A DNA stretch of 64,000 bases, taken from the NCBI GenBank assembly GCA_024516035.1, contig CM044966.1:23123983-23187982 (forward strand). Reading direction: 5' to 3'. The position numbers and the translations under genes are program-made. The notes beneath the pieces were generated by a model, which worked only from the letters and a program-made list of their open reading frames with translations, was not told the DNA's origin and did not search any database. Positions 23,087 through 34,110 of the stretch are shown in pieces (the stretch's first letter is position 1; the number at the start of each line of letters is the position of its first letter). Source of the stretch: Bactericera cockerelli. Its lineage: Eukaryota; Arthropoda; Insecta; Hemiptera; Triozidae.

Positions 23087-25141
23087 ATTATATTTTATAG
23101 AAAGCGGTGGACTTCGCTATCTCCCAGCTGAGGGCGGGGCGCTGGGTGCATATCTTCCCTGAGGGCAAGGTGAACATGGAGCAGACCTACCTCAGGTTCA
23201 AGTGGGGTGTGGCCAGGATGGTGCTGGAGTCTCCCGTCACCCCCATGCTGCTGCCCATCTGGCATCTGGGTGAGAGTAACACCCTTGTACAGGGGGTATC
23301 ACAAGGTCATGTATCCCATGCTGCTGCCCATCTGGCATCTGGGTGAGAGAGTAACACCCTTGTACAGGGTGTATCACTAGGTCATGTATCCCATGCTGCT
23401 GCCCATCTGGCATCTGGGTGAGAGTAACACCCCGTGTACAGGGTGTATCACAAGGTCAGGTTAGGTTAAGTTATCGAGTCTCCCGTCACCCCCATGCTGC
23501 TGCCATCTGGCATCTGGGGTGAGAGAGTAACACCCTGTGTACAGGGTGTATCACTAGGTCATGTACCCCATGCTGCTGCCCATCTGGCATCTGGGTGAGA
23601 GAGTAACACCCCGTGTACAGGGTGTATCACAAGGTCATGTACCCATGCTGCTGCCCATCTGGCATCTGGGTGAGAGAGTAACACCCCGTGTACAGGGTGT
23701 ATCACTAGGTCATGTACCCCATGCTGCTGCCCATCTGGCATCTGGGTGAGAGAGTAACACCCTGTGTACAGGGTGTATCACAAGGTCATGTACCCCATGC
23801 TGCTGCCCATCTGGCATCTGGGTGAGAGAGTAACACCCCGTGTACAGGGTGTATCACAAGGTCATGTACCCCATGCTGCTGCCCATCTGGCATCTGGGTG
23901 AGAGAGTAATACACCCTTGTACAGGGTGTATTACTAGGTCATGTACCCCATGCTGCTGCCCATCTGGCATCTGGGTGAGAGAGTAACACCCCGTGTACAG
24001 GGTGTATCACAAGGTCATGTACCCCATGCTGCTGCCCATCTGGCATCTGGGTGAGAGAGTAATACACCCTTGTACAGGGTGTATCACTAGGTCATGTACC
24101 CCATGCTGCTGCCCATCTGGCATCTGGGTGAGAGAGTAACACCCCGTGTACAGGGTGTATCACAAGGTTGTGTACAAAAAGAAACCACGTGTAGTAGAGC
24201 TCAAATAAAGGCCACTTTGCTTAGTAAACTCCTATACGGAAATGGACCCTAAGGTCCCCCTATACGGAAATGGACCCCCCCTTGATCGGGGAAAAAGTGT
24301 CAGATACTCAACAAAGAAGCATGATAACAATTGGAGACGTCATGCAAAAAATGAAGTCAATCGCAAAATAATTTGATTTTTAATAATCAATTTTCGATTT
24401 TTAAGTGCCAAATTTCTGTATAGGGGTTTATTAAGCAAAGTGGCCTTTCTTTGAGCTCTACTATACGTGGTTTTGGGTGTGTGTTTGTCTGTGAACAAAA
24501 TATCTCAATAACAGTAAGTCGTAGAGTAAGGAAATATATATGTCATGTAGCTGCAGAGTGCTTAAAGTACAGACCAGGAAAATTAAATAATGAAGAATTT
24601 TTAATTTCCATTTTGTTTTTTGTTTATATTTCGAGAAATAATAAAAATTCAAATATCTCGTATACTATTGTTAGTACATATTTTTTTTTTTTTAATACTC
24701 GTACAATAAAAAAATATATATATTTATTTTTTAATCTTTTTAATTTAGTCATAACTTCAAAATAATGCAATTTTAGATTATATTTAAGTATTATGTATTT
24801 TAGCAAAACTGATCATGTATTACTTTGTACCATAAGCTCTGTGTTTGGAAATGTACAATAAAATAAAATTATTATTATTATAATAATCTTCCCCAGGCAT
24901 GGAAACCGTCCTCCCCAACGAGCCGCCCTACTATCTGCGCATGCGCAAAACGCTCACGTTCCAAGTGGGCGAGCCGATATCTCTGGAACCGGCGCTGGCA
25001 CGCATTCGTGCGGCCAACCTGGACGACACGCAGGCACGCATTCTTGTCACGCAAACCATCCAGGACGCGCTGTACCGACTCAAGGAGAGCACGGAGAAAC
25101 TGCACAGCGAGCACTTGGCGGCGGACCATGGGAAGAGCTGA
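11936..25141 (+). CDS. Taz: Tafazzin (cardiolipin transacylase), six coding exons
   Basis: Tafazzin remodels cardiolipin acyl chains in mitochondrial membranes. The joined model is 12023-12127, 14652-14790, 17319-17447, 18743-18891, 23101-23269 and 24897-25141: 936 nt, 311 residues. This is close to the family length (human about 292), with a longer N-terminus. Splice phases (0,1,1,0,1) all agree. The acyltransferase motif NHX4D is present as SNHHSCFDD near residues 112-120, and the second motif FPEGKVNM near 193-200. A hydrophobic stretch around [14 protein letters not shown] fits the N-terminal membrane segment. The start Met at 12023 is the first ATG of exon A that gives a plausible N-terminus; the frame is open upstream, so another start is possible. 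The introns are packed with SINEs, MITEs and a LINE. An extra exon copy lies at 19706-19815. Confidence 0.88.
12316..12561 (+). pseudogene. Transposon-like protein relic (LGNKLIE / QRGNAA domain)
   Basis: An open stretch that runs in from an upstream stop codon encodes [20 protein letters not shown], then [20 protein letters not shown], and ends at TAA near 12561. It has a clear relative on the minus strand at 55790-55990 (DHLGKKLIEITGDPRS, LAIHRGNASCILGSLP). Two dispersed, diverged copies suggest the C-terminus of a mobile-element protein. I cannot name the family. Confidence 0.55.
12891..13233 (-). mobile_element. tRNA-headed SINE, family T5 (full length)
   Basis: The reverse complement begins GCCTCCGTGGCGTAACGG and has a box B-like GAGTTCGATTCCCGG. 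The core is CCCACCCAGGCTGGGTGAGG, followed by GCGAATGGAGGGTAAAA. It ends GTGTCCGTGAGATAGG with an ATAATA tail seen at the left edge. The core and body are shared with the 5S-headed SINEs near 27.4-28.1 kb. Confidence 0.85.
13251..13489. repeat. Near-perfect hairpin in the tafazzin intron
   Basis: The left arm is 13251-13370, the spacer ACAATAATGATCA, and the right arm 13384-13489. The arms match almost base for base, apart from extra GAA units in the left arm. ACCACAATAATGATCA occurs both before the left arm and in the spacer, the pattern expected from a template switch. No ORF. Confidence 0.9.
13838..14115 (-). mobile_element. T1 SINE with duplicated head, minus strand
   Basis: Reverse T1: a CCCTGGAACTGCTTTCAC tail, then two head copies in tandem (13900-13995 and 13997-14110). 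Each carries CGGGATTCGAACCCGCAACC and GTCAGTAACCAATGCTCTTA. The extra head looks like a local tandem duplication. Confidence 0.8.
14151..14615. mobile_element. MITE A interrupted by an insertion of about 340 bp
   Basis: The left half is 14151-14229 (to ACAGTACGCAATC) and the right half about 14574-14615 (CCGTGACTTAGCTCC to TTCGCCCT). The insert carries a CA run and ends AATTCAATTCAAT. A short CAATC may be its target duplication. Confidence 0.75.
14652..14790 (+). CDS. Taz: Tafazzin exon B
   Basis: Acceptor TTTCTCAG, donor CCTGT|GTAAGTG, phase 0 to 1. It encodes [19 protein letters not shown], then [19 protein letters not shown], matching the start of tafazzin with its conserved Trp-rich and hydrophobic segment. 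Confidence 0.85.
14975..15290. repeat. CA-rich microsatellite and minisatellite
   Basis: CACACA runs with embedded CCCATACATCACACACACA units. Open frames on both strands here are only shadows of the repeat. The array starts just after ACTAGCGGGCTGCACCCGC, a phrase seen in reverse near 19640, so it may be part of a larger repeat that ends near 16080. Confidence 0.85.
15335..15885. repeat. Tandem repeat of about 187 bp, three units
   Basis: Each unit has ATATCTCGAGAACGGTACGT, AATTAAATGAAAGCTA, ATATAGGTCCTCGCGACA, TTTTAAGTTCCGC and CTAAAAAACGTGAAAAGTC. Units begin near 15335, 15520 and 15707. Minus-strand ORFs across it are repeat shadows. Confidence 0.85.
16083..16290 (+). mobile_element. tRNA-headed SINE, family T3
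   Basis: The head is CACTGGTAGTCAAGTGGTAA with TAGTCTGGTAATCCAGG and a TTTCGAATCCCACCCAGTG box B. The body is GTAGAAAATGCTTTGAGCAT and CCTCGCCTGGTGGTTACC, with an AGAGTATTATTATTA tail. This is one of the best-preserved T3 copies. Confidence 0.85.
16741..17331 (+). mobile_element. T6 SINE complex flanked by a duplicated tafazzin splice acceptor
   Basis: About 30 bp ending in CCATTCCAGACTGGTTCAACA occur at both 16741-16771 and 17301-17331, exactly flanking the insert. The right copy is the real start of tafazzin exon C. The insert starts TTAACGACCTCAGTAGCTTG (T6). Its head is split by another insert (about 16826-17000, GGAGGT repeated), and a reverse MITE A lies at 17105-17236. The T6 tail (AGCGAGTTTGAGTAGTTGTG) appears on both sides of that MITE. 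Confidence 0.8.
17105..17236 (-). mobile_element. MITE A, intact copy
   Basis: Ends GGGCGGAATTAATAGAC and AATTCCGCCC are inverted repeats. Inside it reads CGATTGCGTACTGTGTAAGA, the reverse of the copy at 8271-8399. About 58 bp of T6 tail are repeated on either side of it. Confidence 0.85.
17319..17447 (+). CDS. Taz: Tafazzin exon C with the NHX4D motif
   Basis: Acceptor TTCCATTCCAG. It encodes [17 protein letters not shown], then [20 protein letters not shown], then DPGLW. His and Asp of the acyltransferase NHX4D motif are both present. The donor GTGGG|GTAAGA is followed within five bases by the tail of an antisense T2 SINE. Confidence 0.93.
17449..17650 (-). mobile_element. T2 SINE abutting the tafazzin exon C donor
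   Basis: Reverse T2: an AATAATAATATCGCC tail directly after the donor GTAAG, then TTCCAGCAGTAAGCCCA, GGATGATAACTTGTCATG and the head with GAACCCGCGACC. Confidence 0.85.
17655..18300. repeat. Mosaic of repeat pieces in the tafazzin intron
   Basis: From left to right: repeat W start (17655-17705), the GGGCGGGG repeat (17730-17915), more W-like text (AGCCATTAAACC, 17985-18045), a T2 head fragment (18053-18120, CGCGACCTCTGGAATC), and the GGGCGGGG repeat in reverse (18120-18300). Confidence 0.65.
18578..18742. repeat. Repeated 3' splice-site region before tafazzin exon D
   Basis: About five copies of TGTGCTCGTTGTCAG, three with the longer 42-bp unit TGAGACTGGTGTATGTGTAC. The last copy is the actual acceptor (GTTGTCAG|TGCTG). 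The array therefore presents several equivalent CAG acceptors in a row. Confidence 0.8.
18743..18891 (+). CDS. Taz: Tafazzin exon D
   Basis: It encodes [18 protein letters not shown], then [20 protein letters not shown], then [12 protein letters not shown]. The MRW, DICF, FF.LGKC.PV.RG pattern is diagnostic of tafazzin. Phase 1 to 0; donor TTCCAG|GTAAAA. Confidence 0.95.
19440..19660. repeat. Dispersed repeat with AGCCCGCTAG end
   Basis: Runs from ATATATAAATGTCAAAGTCA through CCGAACTGGTAAGTCCTAGA to CGGTGACAGCCCGCTAGTTG. The last phrase is the reverse of the start near 14955, so both may be members of one dispersed family. Confidence 0.5.
19706..19815 (+). pseudogene. Extra, truncated copy of tafazzin exon E
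   Basis: After a TTTCATAG acceptor, 36 codons repeat the FPEGKVNM exon ([19 protein letters not shown] and on to RFKWG), then run straight into poly-T at 19816. Compared with 23101-23208, there are seven base changes, all at third codon positions and all silent. The 3' half of the exon and the donor are missing. It could be an old exon duplicate, one flank of a very long target duplication, or a second allele joined in by assembly. Confidence 0.85.
19814..22545 (-). mobile_element. LINE (non-LTR retrotransposon), 5'-truncated
   Basis: On the minus strand, an endonuclease-to-reverse-transcriptase frame is followed by a short 3' UTR and a poly-A tail, seen as poly-T at 19815-19840. The tail abuts the truncated tafazzin exon copy. 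The 5' end stops in the middle of the endonuclease domain near 22545, where a T4 SINE begins. The long open frame implies recent insertion. Confidence 0.85.
19925..22530 (-). CDS. LINE endonuclease (C-terminal part) plus reverse transcriptase
   Basis: This is one uninterrupted frame. The first in-frame ATG is at 22402, but the frame stays open to about 22530 and reads [20 protein letters not shown], which is endonuclease. So the true start is lost and 22402 is not the native start. Next come LIILGDFN and DDHHP, both typical of APE-type LINE endonucleases. The RT follows: [51 protein letters not shown], the catalytic [10 protein letters not shown], and [12 protein letters not shown]. The C-terminus ends [10 protein letters not shown]. 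No stops or frameshifts are seen over some 860 codons. The clade is not assigned. Confidence 0.88.
22546..22845 (+). mobile_element. T4 SINE, full length
   Basis: The head is GTCACTGAGGCAGAGCGAGT with GCGCGCTAGGCATTGCACAC and box B GGGTTCGATTCCC. The body has TGTTCGGGGTCCACTC and CCTCGTGAGGAAAAATGAG, then a closing CTACCCACTAAAATTGTGAC and ATT-rich tail. Confidence 0.85.
23101..23269 (+). CDS. Taz: Tafazzin exon E (intact) with FPEGKVNM
   Basis: Acceptor TATTTTATAG after an ATT microsatellite. It encodes [44 protein letters not shown] and [13 protein letters not shown]. The donor CTGG|GTGAG is phase 1. Its last 30-odd bases plus the donor are the seed of the array that follows. This is the copy that joins in frame to exon F. 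Confidence 0.95.
23230..24170 (+). repeat. 76-bp array of tafazzin exon E end plus 5' splice site
   Basis: About twelve copies of a unit of 70-76 bp (one longer) containing ATGCTGCTGCCCATCTGG, CATCTGGGTGAGAG (exon end and donor) and GTACAGGGTGTATCAC. The first copy is the real exon end. The rest keep the donor. One copy (near 23500) has lost a C and gained a G. Minus-strand ORFs here are shadows. Confidence 0.93.
24182..24472. mobile_element. MITE with inverted ends of about 58 bp
   Basis: The left end AACCACGTGTAGTAGAGCTC and the right end are inverted copies extending through GGCCACTTTGCTTA and CTCCTATACGGA, with few changes. A CTATACGGAAATGGACCC phrase is duplicated inside. It is in the intron before tafazzin exon F and has no ORF. 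Confidence 0.85.
24897..25141 (+). CDS. Taz: Tafazzin exon F (C-terminus)
   Basis: Acceptor TCTTCCCCAG. It encodes [30 protein letters not shown] and [13 protein letters not shown], and ends at HGKS TGA. The VLPN.PPY and G.P pattern matches tafazzin. The sequence is clearly GC-richer than its surroundings. Confidence 0.95.
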
Positions 25142-25480
25142 TGAGAAAATCCCCTCTAGACCGACGCTCAAATCCAGAAAATCCGATGCTCAAATCCAGA
25201 AAATTGTTTAAAATTCCCATTGAAATGGGAAAAGCTGATGAAAATCCCTACAGAACGCTGCTCAAGTCCCACAAAATTGTTTAAAATTCCCTTCAAATAG
25301 GAAAAGCTGACGAAAATCTCTACAGAACGCTGCTCAGATCCCTAAAGTCCCTGTTTGAAATTCTGATTGAAAATTCCTAAGCCTCATCGGACCATGTGAA
25401 AAACTGATGAAAAGTCCCTCACTTTATCAGAATATCCCTTTAGAATGATTCTCAAATCCACAAAACTGTTTGAAATTCCC
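25125..25480. repeat. Repeats of about 85 bp seeded across the tafazzin stop codon
   Basis: Diverged copies of CCATGGGAAGAGCTGATGA (the stop region), GAACGCTGCTCAAATCC and AAAATTGTTTAAAATTCCC. The first unit contains the real TGA; later ones (for example GGACCATGTGAAAAACTGAT near 25390) are in the 3' UTR. Confidence 0.75.
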
Positions 25481-25687
25481 ATTGAAAATCCTTGCATGAA
25501 TTACTGCATAGATCATTTTCTGTTGAGTTTAGAGAAAAATTGTAGGAATTCAATTTATGTAGAACTACGTTTTCCTTTAAAATTATTTTCTACATATTTG
25601 CACTGATACGCATTATACGAGAGTTATGTGTAAAAAACTACAAAGAGCCATCAAATTTTTGATGTTTTTTGAGGTTTTTTCGCCACA

Positions 25688-25895
25688 GATAATAATAATA
25701 TCGCCTTATTTATACTACCCGATTAGGACTATTAAGTCCCATTATTCTAGCAGTAAGCCCAAGACTTATTATTATGTGGTAAAAATCCCAAATGGGAGGA
25801 TAACTTGTCCCGGCTGGGTTTCGAACCCGCGATCACTGGAAACTCTGGATTCACAGAGTGCCGCCTTTACCACTGAGCTACCGGGACAGACTCAT
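25688..25895 (-). mobile_element. T2 SINE
   Basis: Reverse T2 with an ATAATAATATCGCC tail, GGAGGATAACTTGTCC, box B GGTTTCGAACCC, and the head ending CTGAGCTACCGGGACAGAC. Confidence 0.88.
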
Positions 25896-25987
25896 AGTTA
25901 CGCCGGTAGAGCCGGAGGTCAAAAACTTGGATTTAACACAGGTACTCTAATCGATATACAGGAAGATAAATAAAAAAAATTCACCTG

Positions 25988-26240
25988 TAGCCCATTCCAG
26001 AAACACTTTCTACTCTCCGAATCTCCGTTTCAATCGTGACACAACGCAATCTGATTGGTTTTTGCGTGCAAATTAACCAATCAGAGTTTTACTCTCCAAA
26101 TCCACGAATCTCCGTTTCAACCGTCACTCAACGCAATCTGATTGGTTATTGCGTTCAAATTAACCAATCAGAGTCCGTTGTGTGATAGTTGATCAGGAGA
26201 TTCGGGGATTTGAGGGGTGGAAAGTTTCGGGAATGGGCTA
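25988..26240. mobile_element. MITE with duplicated CCAAT pairs
   Basis: Ends TAGCCCATTCCAGAAAC and GTTTCGGGAATGGGCTA are inverted. Inside, a unit of about 80 bp occurs twice, each with CGAATCTCCGTTTCAA, TCTGATTGGTT and AACCAATCAGAGT, so four CCAAT boxes occur in inverted pairs. No ORF. Confidence 0.8.
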
Positions 26241-26550
26241 CTCTGGTATTCCTGTATAAAAGACCCCAATTTATACGACACACTTTTACTGGACTAACTC
26301 TGACAGAATAATAGTATTTCCGGATTGTCTCATTTTCTTTTATTTCTTTATTCTCCTTCATGTCAGTAAAAACAATCCCACTTTCTTCTTCTTATTATTC
26401 TTTTTATAAAAATCCCATTGTACAAAAAAAAAGTATTTATTTACATAGTACATATTATTTAAATCCGAAGATAGTATTTTATAGAAATAAATGATTATTA
26501 TTAAACAAATTCAAACCGAGTTTTATTTACAATAAGAATATTCTTTAAAA
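26241..26550. other. No gene seen
   Basis: AT-rich intergenic sequence between the CCAAT MITE and a T6 SINE. A short minus-strand ORF (26155-26361) overlaps the MITE and has no recognisable motif. Confidence 0.4.
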
Positions 26551-26692
26551 GTTATCATATTTGTGTCAATCACCCTCGTGATGTCACAACTACTCAAACT
26601 CGCTTTACAAAATCTACGCTGAATCCGGGACTTGAACCACCGACCTCCAGGTTACAAGTCCGCTGCCTTATCGATCAAGCTACTGAGGTCGG
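26551..26692 (-). mobile_element. T6 SINE
   Basis: Reverse T6 from GTTATCATATTTGTGTCAAT through GACTTGAACCACCGACC to AGCTACTGAGGTCGGT. It is more complete than the copy at 829-952. Confidence 0.8.
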
Positions 26693-26889
26693 TACAATGA
26701 GAATACCTATAGAGAATATTGCAGGCGAAATTATTGAAAAAAACTTGTTCGGGGTAATAATTATATCATCGCCTTTTTATACTGTCTGATGAGGACTTTT
26801 AGGTTGTCATCGTGAATCATTTGTTTTATTTCCATTTCTTTTTTTGTATACAGAGGACCCATCCTCATTATTGAGTAGCATCATCGTGT

Positions 26890-26980
26890 TCCATGGTCGC
26901 CAAACTTGATATTTCCATCAAGTTTATACAAGGAGGCTAATAATTAACAAGGGCCCCCAGAACCAAGTTAATGACTCAAA
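26890..26980. repeat. Dispersed repeat shared with 55190-55280
   Basis: Both have GGTCGCCAAACTTGATAT, TTTATACAAGGAGGCTAATA and ATTAACAAGGG. A pair of short copies; nothing else is known of it. Confidence 0.65.
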
Positions 26981-26989
26981 GTTTCTTTA

Positions 26990-27290
26990 ATAATAATAAT
27001 AATGCTTTTCCTTTGTGTTATTATGTCACAATTTTAGTGGGCAGCGTAGAATCATAGGACTTTACCACTTTAATTTACAATATCTTGTATTTTTTTTTTG
27101 CCTATGATTCTGCCACTGGTCGCTGCTTCACATCAAAGCAGCTACTCATTTTTCCTCACGAGGTACGAGTGGACCCCGAACATCCAAGTACAGAGCAGAA
27201 AATTTCCTACACCGCTGGGGATCAAACCCAGGTCACCATGTGTGCAATGCCTAACTCACTCTGCCACAGTGACTACTAAGTTTCTTATAC
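26990..27290 (-). mobile_element. T4 SINE
   Basis: Reverse T4: AATAATAATAATGC tail, CACAATTTTAGTGGGCAGCG, CTGCCACTGGTCGCTGC, CCTCACGAGGTACGAG and a head ending CTCTGCCACAGTGACT. Confidence 0.85.
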
Positions 27291-27407
27291 AGATACGAGT
27301 AAACACGTAATAAAAGAATCAACTCATCATGTTTGTCGGACTTTACCATGCGTGAGTTTTTTCAAATGTGGCTTCAGCAATTTTACGAATGCCATCGTCA
27401 GTTCGTT

Positions 27408-27575
27408 AGCGCGTTGAATGCACCGGTTGTCGTCGGATCACCGAAGTTAAGCAACGTCCGAGGTGAAGACTTCGTGATGCTGGCATTCCGGCCCGACCCC
27501 AGGCTGGGTGAGGTTAATATGTGTAACAGCTAGGTTTGTGAGTTTCCTGCGAATGGAGGGTGAAACCCCCGGTGC
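27408..27575 (+). mobile_element. SINE with a 5S rRNA-like head
   Basis: The head GTTGAATGCACCGGTTG, CGTCGGATCACCGAAGTTAA, GCAACGTC matches the 5' half and internal promoter region of 5S rRNA. The body CCCCAGGCTGGGTGAGGTTA and GCGAATGGAGGGTGAAA is the same as in the tRNA-headed T5 SINEs. Confidence 0.8.
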
Positions 27576-27589
27576 CATATTAATACCGC

Positions 27590-27755
27590 CTCACTGGTCG
27601 TTGCTCAATCTACAACTACCCCAATTGTCCTCATGAGACTACGGTAGGTCTCGACATCAAATACAGAGCCGAAAATAGTCTGACTCCGCCGAGATTCGAA
27701 ACCGGGTCACCTGGAGTTCAAGCTGAGCATACTATACCACTAGGCTGAGGGCACT
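27590..27755 (-). mobile_element. tRNA-headed SINE, family T9
   Basis: The reverse complement is AGTGCCCTCAGCCTAGTGGT (box A region), box B-like GGTTTCGAATCTCGG, then GGCTCTGTATTTGATG. Only one copy is seen in the window. Confidence 0.65.
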
Positions 27756-27814
27756 ACTCAAGAAGTGTAAAGTAGAAAATATTTAGGAGAGCGATAAAAT
27801 TAAAGAAATATCCT

Positions 27815-28085
27815 GGTGGCCATTCAAATTTGAACCCTCGTGATGCTGAGGCTATGCCCGGCCCCACTCAGGCTTGGTGAGTTCAATTTGAGTTGCTGCG
27901 GTTTGTGAGTTTAACGTCGCTTTCAACTGCATGATCATATCACGACGTGGGTGTTACCCTCCATTTGTAGGAAACTCACAAACCTGCTACCCACACTAAC
28001 CTTACCCAGCCTGGGTTGGGCCTGAAAGCATCACCAAGCCTTCACGTTGCTTAACATCGGTAATCGTACGAGAACCGGTGCATCT
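27815..28085 (-). mobile_element. 5S-headed SINE pieces, opposed
   Basis: 27815-27905 is a plus-strand body fragment (GTGATGCTGAGGCTATG, CAGGCTTGGTGAG). 27911-28085 is a minus-strand 5S-headed copy; its reverse complement has ACCGGTTCTCGTACGATTAC, GATGTTAAGCAACGTG and AACCCAGGCTGGGTAAGG. The two form a head-to-tail inverted pair. Confidence 0.75.
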
Positions 28086-32251
<4,166 letters not shown>

Positions 32252-34110
32252 AGAGGAGTCGAGAAATGACTCACTCATCTGTGAGCGATGTTCTGTGTAA
32301 AAAGATAAACATTAAGAAACTACTCATCCATTCATGGATATCTCTTCCTTTTATCGATTAACCTCACAAAAATAGCCAGCATGCCGAGTTTTACCTCGGC
32401 ATAGCTACTCAAAAAAGATTTTTTGAAATCCTCGGTGTTAACACCAGGGTTTATAAAAAACACAGCCTCCGTGGCGTAATGGTTGTGACTACTGCCCGTA
32501 GTCCGGAGTTCCCGAGTTCAACTCCCGGTTGGGGCAGACTTTTCGACGAAAATTCTGTTCCATTCAAACACGTGAGGCTGGCATTTCCGGCCCTACCCAG
32601 GCTGGGTGAGGTTAATGTGGGTAGCTGGTACGATTCCCAGCGAATGGAGGGTAAAACCCCCGTCCTGACTATCTATCTCAGTCAGGACGTTAAAACCAAA
32701 TAGAATCAACTGGTCACAATAGATCTAATTAGGTCGCAGTGTTAATTGTATGGGTTTCACTGAAAACCCTGCAACCAGGTCAGATAATAAATAAAAAATA
32801 AAAAATCGATGGATATTTAAGCCACTATGAGTATTACATCACTTCACCATGGCTGTTGCATCATGGACATTCCATTAGTTCATCTGGGGATATCCATATT
32901 CAGCATTTATATAGGGGAACATTTTGTAAGAAATTAATGCACAAGCCTTTTACAGAGAAAAAGTCCGCATTGTTAGTCATCCCTGCAAGTCTTTGTCATT
33001 GAGACCTGAAATCAAACCGTAATAGTGAACACGTATGATAGATTCTTCTTTGTGGGTGGTACTATCAAAGGACACTTTCTATTTATTAATCTGTAATTTC
33101 TTAGTAGGAAGAGGCTCTTAAAAAGTGTTTAAAACTGTTTTGGGAGAGAGGAGGGATAGTAGTTCAAGTAGAATTATTTGAATTTAAAATCTCCCTGCTG
33201 GAGGATTTGTTAATTGTTTGAAGAAGAAGAAGGAAAAAAATTGTATCCCTATTTTATATTAAAAAAAAAAAAATCAACTTCCTCTAGTTAATTGTTTTAA
33301 GAATTGTATAGTCTGAATGGTGTGTACATAAAGTGCTCTGTGTATGCTGTTTGAAATGTAGGGCAATATTTAGTCCCATTAACTCAAGTAGATCCCCATC
33401 TTGTATGGATTTTGTTTAATGTAATTAATATTCTTTCTCCATCTGCTGCAACAATGTTTTTTCTCCTGTTAATTAGGTTACCCATTTTTGTTATGTTTTT
33501 GTATTACCGTAGGTGATTTCTAATTGTTACTCATGATTCAGTCTTTTGGATGAATTCTGAGCTGGTTTTATTTTTTCCATTTCCAATTATTATGTAATAC
33601 AACATCTGACCCCAATTGTGTAAAACTTCTAGCTCTTACTGTACTCAAAATATCATGTAGAGGCATGGATCAATGACTAATAGCAACCTTTTTGGTATTC
33701 TGAGGCTATTCCAGAAATGTGAAAAACTGGGTAGGTCAAAAATTGACTTATACCTCTGTGGCGCTAAGTCTTGGATTGCGTACTGTCTAAGATGCTAAGC
33801 AATGACTTGAGTTCTGAATTTTGTCTATTGATTTTGCCTTAAATCTTTTTACTAATAAATCTTAGTCGACTTGATATTCTCTCTGAAGTTCATCTTTCCA
33901 GAATTCATTCTAAAGACTGATAATTCACCCTCTCTCTCTCCCCCATCTTCTTTGTAATTTCTCTACCAGCTTGAAAATAATCATCTAGTTTTGTTAGCCG
34001 TAAGAAGTGCATCACTGAAATCTTTGTGTTGAGTGTGATTTTGTTTAGATTCTGGGTGTCTTGAATGGAAGCTAAAATAAAATTCTCATTTTGTATTATA
34101 AACTTGAAAA
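32252..34110 (+). other. Probable Ran 3' UTR
   Basis: Mostly unique AT-rich sequence with no ORF of note, except for a T5 SINE at 32462-32712 and a fragment of MITE A at 33745-33840. AAAATAAAA near 34074, shortly before TTGTATTATAAACTTG, is a reasonable poly-A signal. The extent is inferred. Confidence 0.4.
32462..32712 (+). mobile_element. T5 SINE in the Ran 3' region
   Basis: The head is AGCCTCCGTGGCGTAATGG, the box B-like GAGTTCAACTCCCGG; the core is CTACCCAGGCTGGGTGAGG; then GCGAATGGAGGGTAAAAC and GTCAGGACGTTAAAACCAAA. Forward copy of the element at 12891-13233. Confidence 0.87.

Noticed and set aside
23230..24170. CRISPR-like regular array
   Set aside because: Whole units repeat with no unique spacers, the unit is an exon end plus donor, and the DNA is clearly animal with introns. 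The same holds for 38392-38870 and 53576-54410.
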